Positions 1-6,600 of a stretch of DNA of 9,278 bases are shown piece after piece (the stretch's first letter is position 1; every line of letters begins with the position of its first letter). The notes below the pieces were generated by a model, which saw only the letters and a list, made by a program, of their open reading frames with translations, did no database searches and was not told the origin of the DNA. Position numbers and translations under genes: made by a program. The stretch comes from Cyclobacteriaceae bacterium (GTDB taxonomy: Bacteria > Bacteroidota > Bacteroidia > Cytophagales > Cyclobacteriaceae): assembly GCA_013140395.1 (NCBI GenBank), contig JABFSY010000281.1, forward strand, positions 1-9,278. Direction: 5' to 3'.

Positions 1-71
1 TTATATCCATTTTCACGCAGGTCTTCAAATAGCTTCCCTACTATTTGTTTTGCAATTAGGATAGTAAACAT
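1..71 (-). CDS. Probable minimal nucleotidyltransferase (MNT) partner of the HEPN gene, N-terminus only
   Basis: Seen: on the minus strand an ATG at 71-69 opens a frame of 23 codons that runs off the left edge without a stop. It reads MFTILIAKQIVGKLFEDLRE and then NGY. It overlaps the last 16 bases of the HEPN gene in another frame, the usual arrangement of translationally coupled genes. Family knowledge: proteins of the MNT (DNA polymerase beta-like) family often begin with an amphipathic helix of this type, followed shortly by the GSxARG...DxD core, and they are commonly encoded next to HEPN proteins. Inference: this is the MNT partner. The diagnostic catalytic motif lies outside the window, so the identification rests on neighbourhood and the short helix-like N-terminus. 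A chance open frame of 23 codons cannot be excluded. Confidence 0.5.
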   Translation of the reverse strand, partial: MFTILIAKQIVGKLFEDLRENGY

Positions 72-439
72 AGTCGTAGCGCATCTACTAGTTTCAATTT
101 TTCTTCTGTGTAGGACTTAGTGGTGCGCTTGTAAAATTTGTCCTTGTAATCTTGATAACGCCCTTCCAGATTCCAGGAATTCATAACACCCAACAGATCT
201 ACTTGATTTGCAGAAAGTTTGAGTTCTGTTTGGTTGTAGAGATATTCCAAATCGTGTATTCGGGGCGGTTCACTTTCTTCATTATCTTTTGCCCAATGAG
301 CCTTGAGCATTTTTTCAATAACCAGATGCGAAAAAAATAAGGCGTGCATGTGTTGCCCCGCTTCATGCAAAGCCAATACACTCTTCCAATCGCGCTCTGC
401 CATCGTCAGCCAATGTGTGATGATTTCTTTTTTGCCCAT
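56..439 (-). CDS. HEPN domain protein (127 aa)
   Basis: A small all-helical protein of the HEPN family (PF05168 type), length typical for a stand-alone domain. The N-terminal helix (about residues 5-26, with AERDW) is followed by a second helix with HALFFSHLVIEKMLKAHW (32-49), matching the family pattern in which a small or aromatic-rich stretch leads into EKxLKA. The loop PPRIHDL (58-64) and the EGRYQDY segment (92-98) correspond to the conserved PxTHDL and ARYPDY positions of this group. No Rx4-6H ribonuclease motif, as found in HepT-type toxins, is visible, so nuclease activity is doubtful. The start is fixed at ATG 439-437: an in-frame TAG lies five codons upstream. No Shine-Dalgarno sequence is present. 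It overlaps the start of a likely nucleotidyltransferase gene downstream. Such HEPN/MNT pairs are often annotated as toxin-antitoxin or nucleotide-transfer modules; the actual role here is unknown. Confidence 0.87.
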   Translation of the reverse strand: MGKKEIITHWLTMAERDWKSVLALHEAGQHMHALFFSHLVIEKMLKAHWAKDNEESEPPRIHDLEYLYNQTELKLSANQVDLLGVMNSWNLEGRYQDYKDKFYKRTTKSYTEEKLKLVDALRLCLLS

Positions 440-443
440 AACG

Positions 444-451
444 CAAAGATA
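444..451 (-). promoter_or_regulatory. Candidate -7 box of the HEPN gene (TATCTTTG)
   Basis: On the minus strand the octamer TATCTTTG fits the Bacteroidota -7 consensus TAnnTTTG exactly and ends only four bases before the HEPN start codon. Transcription from it would begin at or very near the ATG, giving a leaderless or nearly leaderless mRNA, consistent with the missing Shine-Dalgarno sequence. No good -33 TTG is present at the expected distance, so a chance match is possible. Confidence 0.4.
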
Positions 452-477
452 CTAATCCTTTTGCTTCCAGCTTCTCT

Positions 478-508
478 ATTGCCATCTCCCCGATAAAGTG
501 TAAATTTC
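478..508 (+). promoter_or_regulatory. Candidate maeB promoter (ATTG - 19 bp - TAAATTTC)
   Basis: ATTG at 478-481 and TAAATTTC at 501-508 resemble the Bacteroidota -33 (TTG/TTTG) and -7 (TAnnTTTG) elements, differing from the -7 consensus only in the last base. The 19-bp spacing is in the normal range. The start point would fall near 512-516, leaving a leader of roughly 10-15 bases before the maeB ATG at 527. The -7 box sits inside the palindrome at 491-519, which suggests the promoter is controlled by a DNA-binding protein. Confidence 0.45.
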
Positions 509-519
509 ACTCTTTATCG
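491..519. repeat. 29-bp near-perfect palindrome upstream of maeB, possible operator
   Basis: The arms CGATAAAG (491-498) and CTTTATCG (512-519) are perfect reverse complements, and the symmetry continues inward with GT/AC and AA/TT pairs, giving the pattern CGATAAAGnGTnAA-T-TTnACnCTTTATCG. Only three symmetric pairs plus the central base break it. It ends seven bases before the maeB start codon and covers the candidate -7 box and start point. A dimeric repressor site is the simplest reading. As RNA it could form a hairpin next to the maeB start, but a start point inside the palindrome would exclude the left arm from the transcript. It has no T tract and is not a typical intrinsic terminator. 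Confidence 0.6.
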
Positions 520-526
520 AACGTAC

Positions 527-2806
527 ATGTCTATAAAAATAAGAAAGCAAGACGCCCTTGACTATCACACACATGGGCAACCTGGAAAAATTGAGGTCGT
601 ACCTACTAAGCAATTAAGTACCCAGTTGGATTTGGCGCTGGCCTACTCGCCCGGGGTGGCAGAGCCGTGCAAAGAAATTGCAGCTAATAAAGAAGATGTT
701 TATAAATACACCAGCAAAGGGAACTTAGTTGCCGTCATCTCTAATGGCACAGCTGTGCTTGGCCTAGGGAATATTGGCCCCGAAGCAGCCAAACCTGTGA
801 TGGAAGGGAAGGCTGTGCTATTCAAAAAATATGCGGGCATCGATAGCTTCGACATTGAAATTGATGAAGAAGATCCCGATGCTTTTATCAAAATAGTAAA
901 ATCGCTGGAGCCTACTTTTGGTGGAATCAATCTGGAAGACATCAAAGCGCCCGAGTGTTTCAAGATCGAAACTGAACTCCGTGAAAAGATGAACATCCCG
1001 ATCATGCATGACGACCAGCATGGTACGGCCATTATCTCCAGTGCTGCATTGATCAATGCGTTGCATATTGTGGATAAAAAGATTGAAGACATTGTGTTGG
1101 TGGTCAACGGTGCCGGAGCAGCTGCGGTATCTTGCACGAAACTTTATCTCGCACTTGGTTTAAGGAAAGAAAACCTGATCATGTGCGATAGCAAAGGGGT
1201 GATCAACAAAGATAGGCCAGGGTTGGATGCGAGTAAATTGGAATTTGCCACTACGCGAAAAATCACCACGCTTCAGGAAGCCATCAAAGGAGCCGATGTT
1301 TTTCTCGGTTTGTCAGTGGCCGACATTTTAACACCCGCAGATATTTTGACGATGGCAAAAGACCCGATTGTTTTTGCCCTTGCCAACCCCAATCCTGAAA
1401 TCGCTTACGATCTCGCCAAAAAATCGCGCCCCGATTTGATCATGGGTACCGGACGATCAGATCATCCGAACCAAGTCAACAATGTGTTGGGGTTCCCCTA
1501 CATTTTTCGCGGAGCGCTTGATGTAAGAGCTACTGAAATAAATGAAGCCATGAAGTTGGCGGCCGTTCACGCGTTAGCCGCGCTGGCGCGTGAGCCCGTG
1601 CCGGACATTGTATTTCAAGCGTATGGTGTAAACAAAATTCAGTTTGGCAGAGAATACATTATTCCCAAACCAATGGATCCTCGATTGATCACAACCGTGA
1701 GTCCCGCTGTAGCAAAGGCAGCGATGGATTCGGGTGTTGCCAAAACGGCCATCACCGATTGGGGTCAGTATCATCGCGATCTGTTGAAGCGTATCGGCAT
1801 CGATCAAAAATTGACCTCCCGCATTATTGATCTGGCAAAGAAAAAACCGAAACGCATTTTATTCGCAGAGGCCGACCACCATAAAATTTTAAAGGCCGCT
1901 CAAATCTTGCGAGATGAAGAAATAGCCATTCCGGTGTTATTGGGAAGCCGTGAAGAAATTGAGCGATTGATCGTTGAACATCGTCTTGATTTGACAGGTT
2001 GCGAGATCATCGATCCACGTGAGGAAAGGGAATTGACGAATCAATACGCTGAGGCGTATTTTGAAAAGCGAGCTCGCAAAGGAATTACCCGAAAGGAAGC
2101 CCAGCGGCAAATGCGAGATCGAAATGTGTTCGGAGCAATGATGGTGGAATTTGGAGAGGCCGATGCATTGGTGTCGGGGCTTACGAAAGATTATTCGAAA
2201 ACGATTCTTCCTTCGTTGCAAATCATTGGCATGAGCGAAGGTGTCAATCGGGTAGCGGGTATGTACATCATCATGAATAAAAAGGGCACTTTCTTTTTTG
2301 CGGATTGTTCGGTGAATGTTAACCCTTCGGCAGATGAACTCGTGAACATCATTGGACTGGCCGCTCGTGGCGTAAAGTTTTTTGATATCGAGCCACGGGT
2401 CGCTGTTCTTTCCTACTCTAACTTTGGCTCGAGCAAAGGAGAGATCCCGGAAAAGGTACAAGAAGCCGTGCGCCTGGCGAAAGAAAAATATCCTGAATTA
2501 ATTTTGGACGGAGACATCCAAGCCAACATGGCGTTTAATACTGAATTGCAAAAGGAGATTTATCCATTTAGTGCATTAGCCAATGAAGGTGCCAACACAT
2601 TGATTTTCCCGAACCTGGCAGCAGGTAACATTGCCTACAAGCTATTGATGGAAATTGGGGGTGCGGAAGCGATCGGCCCTATTTTGTTAGGTATGAAAAA
2701 GTCTGTGCACATATTGCAAATAGGCAGCTCGATCCGCGATATTGTAAACATGGCGGCCATTGCTGTAGTAGACGCTCAGTTGCATGAGAGGAATGAACAC
2801 CTTTAA
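527..2806 (+). CDS. maeB: NADP-dependent malic enzyme with C-terminal phosphotransacetylase-like domain
   Basis: Cytosolic oxidative decarboxylation of malate to pyruvate with NADP+ reduction (EC 1.1.1.40), supplying pyruvate and NADPH. The 759 residues match the length of the MaeB class. The malic N-domain (about 1-160) has AYSPGVAEPC (39-48, catalytic Tyr40), EGKAVL (93-98, Lys95), INLEDI (134-139, metal-binding Glu137 and Asp138) and HDDQHGTA (161-168). The NAD(P)-binding domain follows, with GAGAAA (195-200). From about residue 430 a phosphotransacetylase-like domain runs to the end (SGLTKDYSKT at 550-559, FPNLAAGNIAYK at 694-705). The DLSRG active-site motif of true phosphotransacetylases is replaced by ILQIG (729-733), so the Ser and Arg are absent; in this class the domain is thought to bind acetyl-CoA as an allosteric signal. 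The ATG at 527 gives the normal family N-terminus and has no Shine-Dalgarno sequence. NADP preference is inferred from class, not proven by sequence. Confidence 0.96.
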   Translation: MSIKIRKQDALDYHTHGQPGKIEVVPTKQLSTQLDLALAYSPGVAEPCKEIAANKEDVYKYTSKGNLVAVISNGTAVLGLGNIGPEAAKPVMEGKAVLFKKYAGIDSFDIEIDEEDPDAFIKIVKSLEPTFGGINLEDIKAPECFKIETELREKMNIPIMHDDQHGTAIISSAALINALHIVDKKIEDIVLVVNGAGAAAVSCTKLYLALGLRKENLIMCDSKGVINKDRPGLDASKLEFATTRKITTLQEAIKGADVFLGLSVADILTPADILTMAKDPIVFALANPNPEIAYDLAKKSRPDLIMGTGRSDHPNQVNNVLGFPYIFRGALDVRATEINEAMKLAAVHALAALAREPVPDIVFQAYGVNKIQFGREYIIPKPMDPRLITTVSPAVAKAAMDSGVAKTAITDWGQYHRDLLKRIGIDQKLTSRIIDLAKKKPKRILFAEADHHKILKAAQILRDEEIAIPVLLGSREEIERLIVEHRLDLTGCEIIDPREERELTNQYAEAYFEKRARKGITRKEAQRQMRDRNVFGAMMVEFGEADALVSGLTKDYSKTILPSLQIIGMSEGVNRVAGMYIIMNKKGTFFFADCSVNVNPSADELVNIIGLAARGVKFFDIEPRVAVLSYSNFGSSKGEIPEKVQEAVRLAKEKYPELILDGDIQANMAFNTELQKEIYPFSALANEGANTLIFPNLAAGNIAYKLLMEIGGAEAIGPILLGMKKSVHILQIGSSIRDIVNMAAIAVVDAQLHERNEHL

Positions 2807-2811
2807 ATTTG
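2780..2811 (+). promoter_or_regulatory. Candidate promoter for ruvA-sprA overlapping the maeB stop
   Basis: TTG at 2780-2782 and a perfect TAAATTTG at 2804-2811 (consensus TAnnTTTG) are separated by 21 bp. The -7 box includes the maeB TAA stop codon. Transcription would begin near 2815-2819, giving ruvA a leader of about 110 bases that holds both arms of the inverted repeat described at 2821-2923. The AT-rich repeats in this spacer themselves generate TTTG-containing words, so a chance match is possible. Confidence 0.42.
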
Positions 2812-2841
2812 AAGATGATACAATTTGAAAATTTGAAGATG
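2805..2841 (+). repeat. Direct repeat AAATTTGAAGATG in the maeB-ruvA spacer
   Basis: The 13-mer AAATTTGAAGATG occurs exactly at 2805-2817 and again at 2829-2841, with a third partial AATTTGAAA unit at 2822-2830 between them. I recall short AATTTGAA-type intergenic repeats from other Bacteroidota genomes. Whether this belongs to such a dispersed family cannot be judged from one window. No coding frame runs through it. Confidence 0.6.
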
Positions 2842-2923
2842 GGTGCAATCGGAATGGAAAGATCTCCTGAAAAACAATAGTAACTGTAAATTCATATTGA
2901 TGAAAAATGGAATTTTCAAATTG
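2821..2923. repeat. 13-bp perfect inverted repeat spanning the ruvA leader
   Basis: CAATTTGAAAATT at 2821-2833 is the exact reverse complement of AATTTTCAAATTG at 2911-2923, with 77 bases between them. The right arm ends two bases before the ruvA ATG, so pairing in the mRNA would enclose the translation start region. The right arm also contains TTTTCA (2913-2918), which can instead pair with TGAAAA (2901-2906) in a local 6-bp hairpin, making the two structures mutually exclusive. The stem is AT-rich and weak, so a regulatory role is only a hypothesis. Confidence 0.6.
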
Positions 2924-2925
2924 AA

Positions 2926-3516
2926 ATGATCGCTTACTTAAAAGGAAAACTCGTTCACAAAGACCCGACTCACGCTATTATTGAAGTGAATGGAGTGGGG
3001 TATCAGGTAAATATTTCGCTCAACACCTTTGCCGAAATAAAAGACAAAGAAGAGATCAAGCTGACCACTCACTTTCATGTGCGTGAAGATGCTCAGGTGT
3101 TATTTGGATTTGCCACGGAGGCAGAGAAGCAAATGTTCCAATATTTGATATCGGTAAATGGGGTGGGACCCAGCACAGCCATGGTGGTATTGTCCTATTT
3201 GCCTCCCGAAGAATTGAAGTCCGCCATCGTGCGCGAGGATGCCGCAGCCCTGCAAGCGGTGAAGGGAATTGGCGGAAAGACAGCCCTTCGGCTGATATTG
3301 GAATTAAAAGATAAATTGAAGCGTGAAATGACGGAAGAATTACCCGGAAATACGGGGTTAATACGCAATACCGTGCGCCATGAGGCGTTAAGTGCGTTGG
3401 TGACTTTGGGTATTGCCAAACCGGCCGCTGAAAAAAGCATTGATGCGGTGCTAAAAAGGTCTGGAAATACCGTTAGTTTGGAGGAGCTAGTGAAGCAAGC
3501 ATTAAAAAACGCCTAA
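2926..3516 (+). CDS. ruvA: Holliday junction DNA-binding protein RuvA
   Basis: RuvA tetramers bind four-way junctions and load the RuvB hexameric motor for branch migration during recombinational repair. At 196 aa it is full length for the family. The N-terminal OB-fold (about 1-63) begins MIAYLKGKLV and has VNGVGYQV (21-28) and HVREDAQVLFGF (51-62), with Glu54 and Asp55 corresponding to the acidic pin that separates strands. Two helix-hairpin-helix motifs follow: SVNGVGPSTAM (76-86) and AVKGIGGKTALRLI (111-124). After a linker, the small C-terminal domain (about 150-196) is the RuvB-contacting part. The ATG at 2926 matches the conserved family start; no Shine-Dalgarno sequence is seen and the 119-bp spacer upstream holds repeats. 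The gene ends four bases before the sprA start, so the two are likely co-transcribed. ruvB and ruvC are not in the window. Confidence 0.97.
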   Translation: MIAYLKGKLVHKDPTHAIIEVNGVGYQVNISLNTFAEIKDKEEIKLTTHFHVREDAQVLFGFATEAEKQMFQYLISVNGVGPSTAMVVLSYLPPEELKSAIVREDAAALQAVKGIGGKTALRLILELKDKLKREMTEELPGNTGLIRNTVRHEALSALVTLGIAKPAAEKSIDAVLKRSGNTVSLEELVKQALKNA

Positions 3517-3520
3517 CCTT

Positions 3521-3607
3521 TTGTTTGTAATTATTCGGAAGATACACATCGGCCTTGGGCTGGCAATTTGCCTGTTTTTGTTAGGCTCTTTGCCGCCTGC
3601 GCATGCC
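3521..3607 (+). other. Sec signal peptide of SprA
   Basis: Residues 1-29 show a short basic n-region (Arg6, Lys7), a hydrophobic core (IGLGLAICLFLLGSL, 10-24) and a PPAHA c-region fitting an A-x-A cleavage site, with cleavage expected before Gln30. This agrees with periplasmic export ahead of outer-membrane insertion. It also supports translation beginning at or very near TTG 3521, since a later start would remove the basic n-region. Confidence 0.85.
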
Positions 3608-6600
3608 CAAAAAAAGGACTCTACAGGTACTGGCTCAGCGGACACCATCAAGTACAAAACGATCAACCCTTACCGACCCAGCTATCGCCCGCCCGATCGG
3701 TACGGAGATCCGTTCTCTAATTATTCAACCTACTCTCCGCTTTATTTAAGAAATCCCAAGAGCCTGAATACCGATGTGCAGATCGATTCAGGCATGAACT
3801 ACAACATCCGCGAGCGAATAGGCCGTGTTAATTTCAGGCCTAATTCTTCCATGAACTTTGATGAGTTTAGCCGGCAGCAAGATCAGCAGTTTAGAAAGCA
3901 ATACTGGCAAACCAAAAGCCAGGCGCTGGATGGCGAGAGCGCGGTGAGCGGGCGCAATTTGCTTCCGAAATTGTACATAAGCCCGGTATTGGATAGGATA
4001 TTTGGTGGCAGTTCAGTGGAATTGATTCCCCGCGGTTTTGTCACCCTCGATTTTGGGGCTTCATTTCAGACGATCAACAACCCGAGTATCCCTATACGGC
4101 AGCAGAGCAACGGAGGTTTTGAATTCGATCAGCAGATCAGTCTAAATGTAACGGGCAAAGTAGGGGAGAAACTGAAGGTCACGACCAATTTTGACAACAA
4201 CAACTCGTTCGACTTTCAAAACAATATGAAAGTTGAGTTCACCGGCTTCAAAGAAGATCTTCTGAAAAAATTGGAAATAGGGAATGTGAGTTTGCCGTTG
4301 AACAATAGTCTCATCAGTGGTTCTCAAAATTTATTTGGTATCAAGGCACAACTTCAATTTGGAAAATTGTTTGTAACAGCCATTGCTACTACTCAACGCG
4401 GTAAGCAATCATCAATCAAAGTAGCGGGTAATTCGAGCGGCACTTCGCAAGGAAGACCCTTTAAAATTCAGGGATCAAATTATGACGAAAATCGTCACTT
4501 TTTTCTCAGTCAGTTTTTTAGAGATAATTATGAAGAATGGCTCAAGGATTTGCCACAGATTTTTTCAGGCGTTAACATTACACGGATTGAAGTGTATTCC
4601 ATCAATCGCTCAAACGACACCCAAACCAATCGCGATGTAGTGGCCTTTATGGATATGGGAGAGTCAGATAAAATCTATAACAAAACTGCTTTTACCAATT
4701 TTGCAGGTGACAAAGCACCAAGCAAAAATGATAACAACGATTTGTTTGTGAAGTTGAAAACCATCCCTGCTCGTTCCGATACCATCAATGGATTTCTGAT
4801 CAATCAACTGGGTTTGGCCAACGGTAGGGATTTTGAAAAGATCACCAGCGCCAGGAAATTGGCTTCGTCAGAGTTTTCGTTCAACACGCAATTGGGATAC
4901 ATTACTCTTCAACGCAAGTTGCAGAATGACGAAGCGCTCGCGGTTGCTTTTGAGTATACCTACAATGGGCAGGTATTCAAGGTGGGTGAGCTAACGGAAG
5001 ATTACTCGAACAAACCGCCAAAGGATGTGGTTTTTTTAAAGATGCTGCGTCCCCGAAAAATTGCCATAAAAGATGAGACAGGGAAAATTTTGCCGACTTG
5101 GAACCTGATGATGAAGAACATCTACAGTCTCAATGTGTCTTCGCTTACGCGGGATGGATTTCAATTGCGGATGATCTATCGCGATGACCGCACCGGGTTA
5201 GATAACCCTGTGCTTCAGGATGGAGTCATTACCCGCACGCGCCAACTGATTCAAGCATTTGGTCTCGACCGATTGAATCCGTACAACGACCCACAGCCCG
5301 ATGGCAATTTTGATTTTGTGGAGGGCATCACGGTTAACACGGCCACAGGTCTAATTATTTTTCCCAACCTGGAGCCCTTCAATAAACCACTTCGCGACCT
5401 TTTTAAATTAGAGGAACCTGCATTAGCAGCCACACTGCGAGACAAGTATTTGTATGATACGCTGTACAGGACAACACAGGTAGAGGCCGCAACAGTTGCT
5501 ACCAAAAACAAATTTTGGATCGATGGTTCGTTCAAGGCTGGCTCCGGAAAAGAAATTGTCATTCAGGGATTTAATATTTCCCCTGGCTCCGTAAAAGTTT
5601 TTGCCGGAGGTACTCCCTTGCGCGAAGGGTCAGATTATTCAGTGGACTATACTTTTGGAAAAGTAATTATTCTAAACGATGGTATCTTGAGTTCGGGGAA
5701 AGACATTGAAATAACCTACGAACAGCAAGATCCTTTTGCTTTTCAAACGCGCTCATTGTTAGGTGCTCGTTTCGACTACAAACTGAACGATGATATCAAT
5801 TTAGGTGGTACTCTTTTGTATTATAACGAGCGCCCACTCATCTCACGCAATCTCATCGGTACCGAGCCGGCCGAAAATGTTCAATACGGTCTCGATTTCA
5901 ACATGAAAAAAGATTCCCGCATCTTGACAAAGATGGTGGATGCGTTGCCCTTTTTGCAGACCAAAGAGAAATCGAGCATCACCGTCAATGCCGAATTTGC
6001 TCAGCTGCTTCCCGGCACCAGCAATGTGATCGATGGCGAGGGTACATCGTTTATTGATGATTTTGAGAATACAATCACACCCTACAGTCTCATTTCACCA
6101 CAAGCGTGGAAACTGGCGGCTGTACCACTAAATGATCCAATATTTGATAAAGCATTAGGAGCATCGAACGACATAGCGGCCGGCTTCAAGCGCGCCAAGC
6201 TGGCGTGGTATCAGGTAGACAATTTGTTTTACAGAGAAAGTGGAAGTTTCAAGCCCTCCAACATTTCATTAGAAGATTTAAAAAATCATTATAGTAGGCC
6301 CGTTTTGCCCCAAGAGATTTTTCCCTACCGCGATGCATTTATCGGAAATTTTTATGAGCCTATTTTGGATTTGGCGTACTACCCCAATGAGCGTGGCCCC
6401 TACAATTACAGTCCATCTATCAATAGCGATGTAAAATCAAATTGGGCGGGGATCACGACCGCAATTCGCAATGAAGTGGATTTTGACAAAGCGAACGTTG
6501 AGTATGTTGAATTTTGGTTGATGGATCCATTTGTAAATTCTACAAATGGTCAAGTGCTGGTCGATGGCACTACCGGGAAACCCAATACAACCGGTGGAAA

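Noticed and set aside
152..340. Plus-strand frame of 62 codons opposite the HEPN gene.
   Set aside because: It is a shadow of the HEPN gene, with no family-like features.
363..485. A 40-codon minus-strand frame from ATG 485 (MAIEKLEAKGLVSLRYGQKR and onward) overlapping the HEPN start.
   Set aside because: It ends inside the HEPN gene in a different frame, starts within the divergent spacer, and resembles no family; a chance frame is more likely.
700..2461. Several minus-strand frames of up to 174 codons antisense to maeB.
   Set aside because: Their composition is what antisense reading of a well-conserved enzyme gives, and the plus-strand gene explains the region fully.
2805..2841. A CRISPR-like repeat array.
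   Set aside because: Only two 13-base units lie 24 bases apart; repeats and spacers are far too short and no cas gene is near.
2807..2925. A Rho-independent terminator after maeB.
   Set aside because: The inverted repeat here is AT-rich with a 77-base loop and no adjoining T tract, so it does not fit a terminator.
3195..3440. 81-codon minus-strand frame opposite ruvA.
   Set aside because: It is antisense to the conserved helix-hairpin-helix region of ruvA and shows no features of its own.
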